64,000 bases of DNA. It comes from Urechis unicinctus (lineage: Eukaryota > Annelida > Polychaeta > Xenopneusta > Urechidae). The DNA is taken from NCBI GenBank assembly GCA_034190875.2, contig CM067349.1, positions 32,256,787-32,320,786 on the forward strand. Direction: 5' to 3'. The position numbers and the translations under genes are program-made. The notes beneath the pieces were generated by a model. It ran no database searches. It worked only from the letters and a program-made list of their open reading frames with translations, and was not told where the DNA came from. Every line of letters starts with the position of its first letter. The first letter of the stretch is position 1. Shown one piece after another: positions 1 through 14,854 of this stretch.

Positions 1-2524
1 TAAAAGCATCTGCTACTTCTGTTACGACACGCTAATGGTTTGTGTTGATGTTTAAATTAGCCGCGGCTGTAGCATGGAAAACGCAAATGTCACAATCAAC
101 TGATTCTGTGTGTGCCTATCACAGGTCGTAATTCGCTCACTTCCGTTATTCAGGACCGACAAGATGGATTGGAAGCATTGTGTATTGGCCGTCTCTAATA
201 ATTGGGTTTAAGGTTCAAGTTCCGCAGCCTACAAACATAGTCCCACAACATGGTTTGTTTGATTCTATGCCGCTACTCTGGCACATTATTGAGCGTATTA
301 CCTATTTCTACATTGACAGTATTGAAAACATATTTTTCATATCGTTTGAGAACTCCAAAAGTGTAAAACAGAAAAATCATTTGCATAGGAAACCATGTTT
401 GATTCCGTTATGCTTAAGAAGTTGTTCAGTTGTGTTGTCAGTGTTTGCAAATAAATTATAGTGATGTGCGTAATATTTGCTCGAGTGTTTTAATCTGCTC
501 GTACGCATCACTATGTGGTTTACAAAATTTTTTATATTATTCGTAGGAATATTGACCGGGATATAGTTAGCATAATCAAATTATATCATCATTGAATATA
601 CAAATGTATGCTGTTTGAGGTGATGTGATGAATCAGGTACAAGTCATTGAGAAAATTGCTTAAAAGAATTTAATACAAATGCCAGCCAGTTTAACGAGTC
701 AGGCCGTTAATAACCTGTTCCACCTTATGCATGTTGGATATCCAGTACGAGCTTTAAAGTGAAATACATCGGTTTTGTTGTAACCTAGGCTGATGAACTG
801 CCCTATTCCCTTACTTGAGAACTGAGACTTCAGAATCCGATTACAAACAAATGTAAATGTGGGACAGGCAAGTCTAACGAATGCAACTGCTTATGAGGTA
901 TATAAGGTATGCGAGATAAACAATATGAACTATAATAAGTAAACTTTTTACATTTATCTACGAAACACTTTCCACCACCTAATTATAACAGATAAGTCTA
1001 TTACAATCAGTACCATAAAACACATTACCACTGTACTTTGTCTGGGTCATGACATAAGCGTGTTTTGCATACAGATGACGCAATCCCAGTTATCCAATAG
1101 TGTGCCAAGTAACCACTAGCTTACTAAGTAGCGTAATTCGGGCAGCTGATTGATAAGGTCTCAATATCACCCACTGCATACCACACGTCTCCTTTGCTCG
1201 TAAATACATTTGATGTATCTCCACCGTACACAATGGAACGTTCACACAAAAGAATGTTTGGTAAATAGTCGTCAAAACAAGGTTAGTTACTCGAAAAGTG
1301 GTTAAGTAACTGAGAACTATATTTTGTCAAGTAATTTGTTTCTGGCACTGATAACCGATCAGGGTGCAATCATTAGGTACAACCAGCTACGATTAACTAT
1401 CTCGCCAGGGTCTAGATAAGTATAAAACGACTGGCATGAATAGGTTTTAATTGGTTGACCATTGTGCTTTACGAGAATGGTGATATATTTTGTTGCATAG
1501 GTTAAATAACTAACTTTAGAGCGCAGCTGCTCCATAAAAACCTCACAGGTATGAGAACAAATTATTGAAATTACTCCTCAAGGCATATGGTATAGCCTAA
1601 TCGGCAATATACATGAATCTTTTATATATAGAAAGGCGCAGTCGCTTGTGTACCAAATTATTTTCTGGTTGCCAGAAAGCAGAATAGAGAAACGCGCTTA
1701 ATGTTGCCCAAATAGTTTATACATCGAAATAAGTTATTTCAAGTGCAATGAACGTTAAAAAACATTATGTTTACATCTATGAATTGTACATCAACTTGTG
1801 ACGGCATGTGGACAGCGTTGGCTAACACCATACCCACTGTTTCATTCGAAATGTAGCCACATAAATATGCATATAATGTCACAGATACAGTTACTCATAC
1901 GCTGAGTCGTATATGGGCTATTATATGTGCATCGTTACGCTCAAATAATTCACATAGAAGACGGCCCCATATACGAACAGTTACATAAAATTGCATATTA
2001 CCGTTCCATAGACCAACGGGTCACAAGTGCTGCATGACGAGCCCGCATCAGCGTCATATTGCATTGACGTGACCCATATGTTATCATTTGATAATACAGA
2101 CAAAATATTAGAATTTGTATATCGCCCTAGAGAGTGAACATCATATTTGACATCAAAAGTCAGAAAGCGATGCACCAACGTGCGTCCTTAGCATGGTTAT
2201 AGTCCAACAATTTCAAATGTTCGTTTATAATCATGAGTTTCAATAAATCATATAACGTCCAAACTGCACCTAACACTGTGCGATAGCTGCAATTACAACA
2301 CTGGGTTTGCTAGTAATTGACTTTATTAATGTGAATTACTGCAGCCGGAAAGAGCAAGCAATGACGAAGGTGAGCCAACCAGCATCAGCCTAGACCTTCT
2401 GTTTCGATCTCTAGTGTTCTTCCAACTTTATATGTATCGAGTGATAATGTTGTGACACGTTTATTGCAAGCTAACACAAGTAAGACAGGTGCGGGTTGGA
2501 GTATATGTCATTACGTAGGTGACT
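1..2524. other. AT-rich host DNA, no gene seen
   Basis: Only short chance reading frames (under about 95 codons) with no recognisable domain. No tRNA B-box-like motif and no long repeat was noticed. A clustered splice-site or exon pattern was not evident. Nothing annotated here. Confidence 0.5.
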
Positions 2525-2970
2525 ATGCATCAACGTCAATCAAATAAAAGGCGTAAATTGACCACCGGCTAAACCAGTGAATGAGGTAATGCATCAACGG
2601 CAATAAATACAAGCTTATATAACCTACTAGCTACACCGGCAATTGAGGTAGTGAATCAATGAGAACCAGATAGAGACGTAGATGGCCAACAACTAAACCA
2701 GTAATTGAGGTTATGCATAAAAGGCCACCAAATAGTGGCGTATATTGTCCACCGGCTAAACCAGAAATTGAGATGATGTTTAAATGTCACCCATTGAAAG
2801 GCGCAAAACCAGCGATAGAGGTAATGGATCAACAGCAACTAATTAGAGGAGTTAATTGGCCGCCGGATAAACCAGCAATGCATTAACCAGCGATTGAGGT
2901 AAATGCATCAACGGCAGCCAATTTTAGGTGTAAATTGGCCACGGACTAAATAACCGATTGAGGTAATGCT
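2525..2970. repeat. Degenerate minisatellite, about 7 units of ~62 bp
   Basis: Recurring order of short landmarks: ATGCATCAACGGCA, then GGCGTAAATTGGCCAC, then CCGGCTAAACCAG, then CGATTGAGGTAAT. Units begin near 2525, 2589, 2651, 2712, 2775, 2823 and 2902. Unit length varies from about 48 to 79 bp and the units are strongly diverged, so the array is old. No coding potential is shared between units. Confidence 0.8.
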
Positions 2971-8544
<5,574 letters not shown>

Positions 8545-8636
8545 TATATATATACATAATTTATAGATACATAAATATCTCTATATATGTATATACATAT
8601 GAATATATATAAATATTTATGTTTATATATTAAATT
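8545..8636. repeat. AT-rich low-complexity segment beside the left Polinton fragment
   Basis: Imperfect TATA/ATATAC blocks with self-complementary stretches (for example around ATATGTATATACATAT). It ends about 60 bp before the first Polinton-derived sequence at 8,696, so it may mark the insertion or truncation boundary. No terminal inverted repeat of the element was found here. Confidence 0.6.
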
Positions 8637-8695
8637 ACATTCCAAATTGCACACCTATATTTTGTGTACATAGCACCATAATACTCGTTTTCTGT

Positions 8696-8794
8696 CTAAA
8701 GGTATTGCTTCTTGAGGGTGATCTCATTCAACCGATAGGTGTAGTCTGGATTTACATCAGGCGGCTCCAGGGGATTGGGCGGGTGTTGTTTCAT
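8696..8794 (-). pseudogene. N-terminal remnant of Polinton glycine-rich hydrophobic protein
   Basis: The frame starts at ATG 8,794 and encodes about 32 residues beginning MKQHP and ending LKKQY before a stop. This matches the first ~35 residues of the intact 210-aa protein at 53,183-53,815 (MKQQP start, proline-rich head, LNDISLKGQY block). The hydrophobic and C-terminal parts are absent, because the left copy ends here. Non-functional. Confidence 0.8.
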
Positions 8795-8799
8795 ACTAC

Positions 8800-8990
8800 C
8801 GTTGTATACATAAGTCTACGGGTCAAGTTCACTTAGGAGTGATACAACGGTACAAGTAACCCCTGTGTTTGGAGAGGCTGTTTAAAAGTTAATAACGTTG
8901 CCTTGTTCTAGCTGTAAAGGCTGGTCTAAAGATATTACAACAGCCTTCTGGTTAGCAGGCTTACTTGTCCCTACCGTTTGAGTTGTTCCA
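8800..8990 (-). pseudogene. C-terminal remnant of Polinton fibre-like protein
   Basis: DNA on the minus strand aligns with the last ~35 codons of the fibre frame at 52,850-53,173, including the stretch coding NVINF and the C-terminal L-S-E-L-D-L block just before the next gene. An in-frame TAA replaces the TAT after that NVINF stretch, so the frame is broken. The upstream part (about 8,925-8,990) does not obviously match the right-copy fibre head, so the head domain may differ between copies. The same gene order (fibre, then the MKQ protein) is kept. Confidence 0.65.
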
Positions 8991-8991
8991 T

Positions 8992-9378
8992 TTATAACGG
9001 GAAACTGCTATACGCAAGTATCAGCGCCCACAGCAGACGACAACCCCATACGAATGATCTTACCATTGGATAAGTCCCATCAGGAATTGATAGGGTAATT
9101 ATGCCATCTAAAACATCAACCTCCAAACTGAGACCTGTAGCTGTAAATACCTCTTGTATAAGTTTAAAGTCCCAGAGGCCAGGTCTCAACTGGGCATCTC
9201 CTCCTTTTTCTACAGTCATTGATCGCCATTGAATGGCCTCGTTTGAATCAATGTTATACCAACCCACATTATACGTGATTGACCTAAGACCTACGTATAG
9301 ATCACCTGCACTATTGTCAATAGCATTTTGCAGGGACACGGCGTCGCCGCTTTGAACATTTGACAGAGTGTGATACAA
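8992..9378 (-). pseudogene. Polinton minor capsid (penton-like) protein, truncated
   Basis: About the first 105 residues match the intact 228-aa penton-like protein at 51,865-52,551: YHTLSNVQSGDAVSLQN near the start, GLRSITYNVGWYNI, then the D-G-I-I-T-L strand. After the SIPDG block (near 9,060) the sequence diverges and the frame runs to an unrelated stop at 8,992, so the C-terminal half of the jelly-roll is missing. The codon aligned with the right-copy ATG is TTG (9,376-9,378), so the start is also lost. Divergently oriented to the next fragment, as in the right copy. Confidence 0.85.
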
Positions 9379-9439
9379 AGCACTATGAATAAACAAGCCT
9401 TCACATTCAATACGAATAAAACGTACATAACCGGGCCGG

Positions 9440-9565
9440 TCTACTCACTTCATATTGCTCCTGAGGATCTGACACGCCTTCTCATCCAGGTTAAGGCGGG
9501 TAAAATGCGTTTGGGGTAGAGTTTTCCAACCTGTTTGATAAATACTTGGTGCCAGACATAAACGA
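9440..9565 (+). pseudogene. N-terminal fragment of Polinton unknown membrane-anchored protein
   Basis: Aligned with the 5' part of the minus-strand gene at 50,566-51,790: the block HIAPEDLTRLLIQ corresponds to HIAHEDLTHLLI in the right copy. A later stretch coding FSNLFDKY is shared, but a small deletion plus an in-frame TAG breaks the frame between them. At 9,565/9,566 the sequence switches abruptly to ATPase, which marks the left copy's 3.4-kb deletion. This copy shows that the TAG in the right copy (after LLI) replaced a CAG codon. Confidence 0.75.
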
Positions 9566-9753
9566 GTGAGCAGACTCGCTGGATGGTGCTCTTTCACACC
9601 AAGGACCGTGACTCGTTTGAAGACGCCTTACGTGAAAATGATGTAATTCCAACAAAGGAGGAACGTGCCACAGTAAGCCAACTACTAGCAAAGACCAAGC
9701 ACACAAAACTGCTGCTGAAGACTGATCAACCTACTGCATATGCCGTCGATTGA
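9566..9753 (+). pseudogene. Packaging ATPase, C-terminal fragment
   Basis: About 60 codons match the last part of the ATPase at 48,068-48,744, including WMVLFHTKDRDSFEDALREN and the KTDQPTAYAVD-type end. The Walker A and B regions are missing because of the deletion at 9,565. The terminal TGA (9,751-9,753) overlaps the start of the next small gene by 14 nt, showing the native compact overlap. Confidence 0.88.
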
Positions 9754-9880
9754 AGTGATATTGGCCTTGATAGCAGCTGCTGCCTCAGTAACGAATTTAG
9801 GTTTCTTAATCTGGGTAGCGGTGCAGTATTTTGAAGCTCGAAGGCGGAACCGGAAATGGAAATGTAGATATGTCTTCTAA
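9740..9880 (+). CDS. Small single-span membrane protein (46 aa)
   Basis: Starts at ATG 9,740, inside the 3' end of the ATPase frame, and ends at TAA 9,878-9,880. Residues about 5-31 form one hydrophobic helix (IEVILALIAAAASVTNLGF then LIWVAVQY), followed by a basic tail rich in Arg/Lys (EARRRNRKWK). This is the pattern of a type III or tail-out membrane peptide with positive-inside topology. The right copy has the same frame at 47,905-48,081 but with ATA instead of ATG. Function unknown. In viruses of this size such peptides are often virion membrane or release proteins, but that is inference. Confidence 0.6.
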   Translation: MPSIEVILALIAAAASVTNLGFLIWVAVQYFEARRRNRKWKCRYVF

Positions 9881-10314
9881 GAGCGATAGGCTTGCTGACT
9901 TCATATCTGGCGGTCAGGCCTGTCAGTACCTTGTTTTGGAGCCCTTACAATTGACCTGGTTGAATCAATGTCTGATGAAGAGATCATAAAGCTGCATGTG
10001 AAATATGAGCCTCGGCTAGGCGCTAGCATGACGCGCGCTCCAAGTCAAACAGTGCTACAGCTATACTCAGGTATTGCTTGTATGTTTCTACCAATCCCAC
10101 CAGAACACCTGCCAAAGCTAATAACAGACCTTGAGACTAATCTGTTGTTAGACACGCGCTAAGCACTGCCACTTGTGAGCTATATCCTCGCTATGGTATG
10201 TTTTTAGCTCCATTAACCGCGGCTTTAACAACAATTAAGCACTGTCAATTTGGCAAAACAAGCACCGAATCAACAGGGGCCGGTAGAAAGGAAGACACCG
10301 CTTGCTCACTATAG
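9870..10314 (+). pseudogene. Conserved Polinton small protein (~148 aa), frameshifted
   Basis: Begins at ATG 9,870 (MSSKSDRLADFISGGQA), overlapping the previous gene by 11 nt. A frameshift near 9,920-9,935 moves to the frame coding LVESMSDEEIIKLHVKY and then GASMTRAPSQTVLQLYSGIA. A second shift near 10,148 moves to ALSTATCELYPRYGMFLAP and on to TAG at 10,312-10,314. The LxSG..L start, RLG-MT centre and CELYxRYGxxLAPL end match my recollection of an unnamed protein family found in mollusc and cnidarian Polintons, which a database search should confirm. No catalytic motif is visible. In the right copy only a truncated piece survives. Confidence 0.6.
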
Positions 10315-10418
10315 TATGTGTTTAACTCCGCTAAAGCATGTGCTTAGCTACGCTATTACAGGTGCTTAACTCCGCTATAACAGGTGCTTAACTTCGCTAT
10401 AACAGGTGCTTACTACAA
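10309..10418. repeat. 5 x 22-bp tandem repeat upstream of small-gene block
   Basis: Consensus CTATAACAGGTGCTTAACTCCG. Units begin at 10,309, 10,331, 10,353, 10,375 and 10,397. The first two are more diverged and the last loses phase. A partial related unit lies near 10,191-10,212. It overlaps the end of the preceding frame and sits just before the ATG at 10,454, so it could be a promoter or replication element or a simple expansion. It is absent from the right copy because of that copy's deletion. Confidence 0.85.
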
Positions 10419-10453
10419 GCTATCAATTGGACAAATAAATTCAGTAAGTAAAC

Positions 10454-10798
10454 ATGGAAGAAACGAACACGAATCAAGGGGAGACAACACTGGTGGAGAT
10501 AACGTCAGTGACCACTACTAAAAAACGCTAGAAGGGTTGCGGCAGGACGAAAAGGTGCTGCAGTCAAAAAGCCAATCAAAATAAGCTTCTGAGAGAGCTC
10601 CGAGAGGCTAAGGCCACGCTTACAGATGCTAGAGATGAAGCTGTCGAGCCAATCAATATCAACGAGCAAGCCTCTCGGAAGGTGGTGTGGCCAACATGGG
10701 CTGTGCCTTTGGTTGTCGGCGGCGTTGGGGTGTTTGGACTAGCATTGTATTGCAACAGGCAGAAACTAGCCCTACACCCTAAACAGGTTGTGGTATAA
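10454..10798 (+). pseudogene. Small coiled-coil/transmembrane Polinton protein, disrupted
   Basis: ATG 10,454 opens a frame starting MEETNTNQGETTLVEITSV. It meets TAG at 10,529-10,531 and continues in the same frame to TAA 10,796-10,798 (about 114 codons). Just after the TAG the local frame looks shifted and then corrected (alternative-frame text rich in Gly/Arg/Lys). The second half shows a charged helical region (LLRELREAKATLTDARDEA) followed by a membrane helix (VPLVVGGVGVFGLALY). Function unknown. Its position between the CELYxRYG protein and the cassette below suggests a virion or morphogenesis protein. Confidence 0.5.
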
Positions 10799-10845
10799 AA
10801 GCCTCCGGACGCTCATTTAAAGGATCCGTTTTTATATGGAATAAA

Positions 10846-11124
10846 ATGACAACACCAATTACTGATGGAAAAATGCTCGTCAACGCTCTGTACCACGATG
10901 CAGTTGTTTCCGGTATTTCAATAGATTATGCCAAGTTTGCTAAGATGGCTCTGGGTGGTGGGGCGCAACGTCTTGATTTTACCCCATGGGAACTAGCTAT
11001 GGCTGTTGCCGATGTAATACTACCCATGGCAACAAGGGATATGTTTATTAAACAAGGAATTTTATCACTTGATATACTGAAGAAATGGCCACACTCGCGT
11101 TACTTGTTGGAGGTGCTCTTGTGA
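10846..11124 (+). CDS. Conserved small Polinton protein (92 aa), function unknown
   Basis: Open frame from ATG 10,846 (MTTPITDGKMLVNALYHDA) to TGA 11,124. Amphipathic rather than fully hydrophobic: alternating Ala/Met/Leu segments (WELAMAVADVILPMATRDMF) and a terminal basic part. No known catalytic motif. It overlaps the next gene by 40 nt in another frame. Such overlap, plus an intact frame inside an otherwise decayed fragment, supports it as a real gene. Absent from the right copy. Confidence 0.6.
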   Translation: MTTPITDGKMLVNALYHDAVVSGISIDYAKFAKMALGGGAQRLDFTPWELAMAVADVILPMATRDMFIKQGILSLDILKKWPHSRYLLEVLL

Positions 11125-11306
11125 ACGCCCTTGCATTCTCTGGGAGCAACTTTTTATTCTCTAAATTACGAGGCAGCCCAGTGGAACGTAAACGCCAGGA
11201 TATGGCAATCGAGCAGCTTCAATCTGTTCAGGCTGCATGGGCCAAGAAGCGAACTGAGCGTTTAGACTTCATCAATGAGCAACTGCGCAGACGAGGCTAT
11301 GCATGA
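11085..11306 (+). CDS. Conserved Polinton small helical protein (73 aa)
   Basis: ATG 11,085 to TGA 11,304-11,306. The N-terminal ~22 residues are hydrophobic (MATLALLVGGALVNALAFSG), followed by a short linker and a long charged helix (VERKRQDMAIEQLQSVQAAW then KKRTERLDFINEQL). The layout of a glycine-rich hydrophobic start, SGSNFLFSKL and an ERKRxDxAxEQLQ helix resembles a recurring unnamed family in invertebrate Polintons as I recall it. Probably membrane-associated with a coiled-coil tail. Intact. Confidence 0.68.
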   Translation: MATLALLVGGALVNALAFSGSNFLFSKLRGSPVERKRQDMAIEQLQSVQAAWAKKRTERLDFINEQLRRRGYA

Positions 11307-11466
11307 GTACTCCCTGATTACGGGTAAAACCGTTGACCCGCTGGGCTCTGAACCGCAGCTTTCAGACTTCTACGGGCCCTCACATGGTCAAAAGGGGCGT
11401 GAGGTGGCGTTCATTATACTGGGCATGGCTGCGACTGGATTGGTTGCATACAAGCTTGCTAAGTAG
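11299..11466 (+). CDS. Small C-tail-anchored membrane protein (55 aa)
   Basis: I prefer ATG 11,299, which overlaps the previous stop as ATGCATGA, over the earlier in-frame ATG at 11,275. The product has a polar N-terminus (MHEYSLITGKTVDPLGSEPQ) and one C-terminal membrane helix (VAFIILGMAATGLVAYKLA) ending at the stop, so it looks like a tail-anchored protein. Its last codons (LAK-stop) are the point to which the right copy's deletion fused an unrelated frame. Confidence 0.6.
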   Translation: MHEYSLITGKTVDPLGSEPQLSDFYGPSHGQKGREVAFIILGMAATGLVAYKLAK

Positions 11467-11496
11467 GTCATTTGGAGACTCGAGCGTTTACATTGT

Positions 11497-11978
11497 ATGG
11501 ATCGTCGCATGCAAAAGATCTACTATAGTCCTAAGGGCTACTGGAAAGGCATTACAGCTATCAAGAAGCTTGCAACAGAAGCTAGGGTTTCTTAGGAAGT
11601 TGCCAGGGGGTGGCTAACAAAGCAAGCTATATGGCAAATCAACCTGCCATCGCTAAAGCACATTCCCAGGCCTAAGATTGATGTCCCTGTCCCTAATGAG
11701 GTGCACCAAGCCGATCTCTTATTTCTTCCTCATGACGTTGTAAGCGCCAGACTTACAAGTATGCCCTAATGGTAGTGAATATTGCCTCGCGCTACAAAGC
11801 GGCCGAGCCATTGACTACAAAAGAGGCTAAAGAGGTCGCAGGTGCGCTCGAAAGGATTTACAAGCGAGGACCGCTGCACTACTTCAGGTCGACCCTGGAC
11901 GGGAGTTTATGGGAGCAGCGAATCAGCTGCTAGTAAAACAAAGAGTATCAGTCAGGAGTGGCCGTGTGGATATCCATC
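11497..11978 (+). pseudogene. Polinton DDE integrase, N-terminal/core fragment
   Basis: Begins MDRRMQKIYYSPKGYWKGI as in the right copy (47,701). TAG at 11,593-11,595 interrupts it, and a lost base near 11,742 shifts the frame between the H-D-A-V and Y-K-Y-A-L blocks. A further short deletion sits near 11,875 before the LLQVDPG-type second-aspartate motif. Homology stops near 11,978 in the region before the catalytic glutamate, where sequence jumps to the PolB leader, so the DDE triad is incomplete. Confidence 0.88.
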
Positions 11979-12018
11979 AAAGAACTTTCTTTTAGACTAA
12001 TTGAACTGTATAATAACC

Positions 12019-13445
12019 ATGACTCATAATACGAGAGCACGTAAAGCCCATATCGATCATGTTACAATTCACGGATTTAAAGCACCATTCCCATGCTTTA
12101 AGGTTGCACTTCAAGCACTTGAAAAGTGTAATGAATTTGACCGTACATACAAGGAGATATTTGCTAGATTCAGGGCTGGGGTGGCACCCCTGTCCCCGCC
12201 CTTGCACCACGCTCACATGCCCCTGCCTCGCGCACACCAGTCCCTGCCCCGCACACCCCAGTCCCCGCAACCCAGTTCCCAGTCCCCACACCGCCTCTTA
12301 AGTTCAAGAAGACTAAGTGGGCTGTTAAAAACTACTTGCGTGGATAGGTGATGAACGTTCCTGAGTCTCACCGCCTTGGCTCGGACCTTATGGTGTTCTT
12401 TAAGCGCTCTAAGATGCGTTAAGTTTTGACTGGTGAGCTGAAAGAGCTGGGTGGGCTCAATTGTCAGTTTGCCGTGAAGGTAACACTTTACAAGCACACC
12501 GATGATGGCAGCACCAAGTATGTTGAGTCTGTATTGAGTAATAAGCAGCAGGTGGCTCTCTCCTCAGAAGATATAAACGATGCGCTGGACCAGTGTAACG
12601 CTAATATCCATGAGCGGTTGGAGAAGTGGACCAATAGAGGTTCCGGTTGGGAATTTGAGTCGGTCACAACTCTGTCAATTGATATTGCCAACTACCAGCC
12701 ATTGAAAGGTGGCACCTACCTGAAACTGCCGAGAAAGCTGGCGGTAAAGAAGGCAATCATAAACGTAAAACACACTAACCCATTCTGCCTTCTACATTCC
12801 CTTGAAGCAGCTCTGCACCCGGTTGCCAAGGACCCGCAGCGACCATCGAAATATAACATTGAGTGACTTTTGGATCAGCTGGAAGGTAAAGGCGTAGAAT
12901 ATCCAACACCAATGCCGCATATTGAGAAGGTAGAAAGGCATGCTAACCTAGCCGTGAACGTCTTTGGCTGGGTTGAGAAGGTCATCATTGTTTACCGCAT
13001 CAGTAAGCACTCTGGTACATGCATAAACCTCATGTTGGTTGAGGAGGACGGCAGGTTTCATTACACGCAGATCAAATATCAGAACCGCTTGCTCTATGAT
13101 CAGAGTAAGCATAAAGTGCGCGAGTTCTTCTGTGAGCGATGCTTGCACGGCTATACAGCCGAGAGACTGCTCGCTGAGCACAAACCTGAGTGCATGGGAA
13201 TAGGGCAAACTGCTGTGAGGATAGACATGCCCGAGGAAGAGAAGAATATCCTATCCTTCAAGAACTGGCATCAGCAGCTGGCTGTCCCTTATGTCATCTA
13301 TACCGATTTTGAGGCACTGACTGTTAAACTTCTTGGCCATGCGCTTGATGCTTTAAGGAGCAACACGCAGAGAACACGGGAGCATGAGCCACGATGTCAC
13401 GGCTATGTGGTTGTCCGATGTGATGGACAGACAGAACCATCTGCG
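12019..13445 (+). pseudogene. polB: Protein-primed DNA polymerase B, N-terminal fragment
   Basis: Start ATG 12,019 (MTHNTRARKAHIDHVTIHGF) aligns with 46,287 in the right copy. A Pro/Arg/Ser-rich linker (12,180-12,300) is out of frame and very different from that of the other copy. A stop at 12,345 and another at 12,420 precede a long frame (12,426-12,866). That frame has the SGWEFE, YQPLKGG, LPRKL and KKAIINV blocks typical of this PolB N-terminal region. A TGA at 12,864 interrupts before 12,870-13,535. That part contains a Cys/His zinc motif (FCERCLHGY then HKPEC) and exonuclease motif I (YTDFEALTVK, near 13,300). Homology ends near 13,445, so the polymerase domain is missing. Confidence 0.9.
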
Positions 13446-14854
13446 AGGTTGAGAATGCTTATTATGTACAAACTTGACCTAATGTTATTTATGTGCTACG
13501 CTCACTTTACGTTGATAAACGGAGGCTTAATATGATTAGCTGATGAATGCTTTGAAAGTCTCAATCTGTGTTGAGGCACACGGTAGTAAATGGAAAATCC
13601 AACTCTGGCATCACATTTCTATTTTGCAATCTTCAAATATCCCTCGCAATTGTAAATTCTGATTCTATTCTCCAAGCAAATATAATGTCACCTGACAACC
13701 CACTTGCAATAAGGTCTTGTGAAATGCTTTTACTCCCTATCTAAAGCGCATTTGTCATTCACTCCAAAAGCTTTTGATTATGATTAAGAGCTTCTAGTGT
13801 GTTATGTAGGCCAACACCAACACTAAATCAACGTGACAATTGTTTCTTTGCAAGGGAAAGAATACTAGACACTTTTATGTAATTTAATTATACTCAAATT
13901 GTCATACTAATGCATTAAAGTGCAAATTCGTGTTCGCGAATGTGATTTGATAGCTGATTAATTTTAGCATACGCAATATCGTTTGAAACGTTTAGCTCAT
14001 CTCCCTCTCTCAGGAAGATGATAAATACGCTCACTGATAAGTGTAAAGTAATAGTTAACTTACCACAAATGCAAATGGCCATGAGCATGGTTACAGCACA
14101 TTCGTACCTCGCTACCGCACACATTGAATTTACATCATCGCCCCATCATAAACTCTACAACCCATCCCTATTTATCACATCACTGCCTCGTAATCCAACA
14201 CTCCATCTATGCTCAACAAATCATTACTTCATAGCTCACCCAGCGCACCTTCATTTACCACATCATTCAATCATTAGACCTCAGACCTGCTTTCCCCCAC
14301 GACTAGGTCGCCGCCTACATCTCCTTTCATGCTTGATGACCTCCGTCAGTTCAGACATCCAGTTAGTCTCAACCTTACCTCGAGCCCATTTCGCAATCAG
14401 CTCCCCACCACGTCTGTCGCAGACTCTCCATTCATATGTCACACACCTGCAATCCACGCCTTAAATTCTTAGGACCTGAATCGTCTCGACACATTCCCAC
14501 TGAGTACATAGCTATAACAAATAGATGTATCGAACCGAGATATCCCGTAACAGAACTCAAGTGAACGACACTCATTAATTTTAACAAGGCTCCTTTGACT
14601 TGGAATTACTTCAGCACTCATCCACAAAGCGGACGTGTCATGCGTGCCGATAGTTGCCACGCCTTAATGCCCAATATGTATACATGAACTGCTTAGTTAT
14701 TATAAAGTAGCGGAGGTTGATATTCGCTACATTAAGACAACAGGCTATTAAATTGACAAATATCGCCTATTTTTGTACCTTTTTATGGCACGTGGTGCAT
14801 CCTGCCTTTTATAGTACTAGTGATGCCCTTTTTGCGTACAAAACTATATACTTA
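13446..14854. other. Host DNA between Polinton fragment and retroelement
   Basis: No recognisable gene. A Ser/Pro/His-rich frame at 14,018-14,464 (plus) is low complexity (CCATCA-type composition) and is not convincing as a protein. Confidence 0.4.

Larger units (their letters stand above)
8696..13445. mobile_element. Maverick/Polinton fragment, internally deleted copy (left copy)
   Basis: About 4.75 kb of DNA clearly related to the complete-ended element at 42.3-54.9 kb but in the opposite orientation. It begins inside the homologue of the right copy's 210-aa gene, runs through fibre, penton, unknown membrane-anchored protein, ATPase, small genes and integrase, and stops inside the exonuclease part of PolB. 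Base composition is visibly more GC-rich than the flanks. Compared with the right copy it lacks the equivalents of about 48,256-51,656 (junction near 9,565/9,566) and about 46,325-47,208 (junction near 11,978). No terminal repeats are seen at either end, so this is a truncated relic. It retains about 1.27 kb (10,182-11,452) that the right copy has lost. Confidence 0.93.

Noticed and set aside
8545..8636. Possible terminal inverted repeat of the left Polinton copy
   Set aside because: Only AT-rich self-complementary sequence; none of the AGTAGTATAGAAACTGGGG end motif is present.
14018..14464. 148-codon Ser/Pro/His-rich frame
   Set aside because: Low-complexity CCATCA/CTCC composition and no motif; it overlaps nothing conserved between the Polinton copies.
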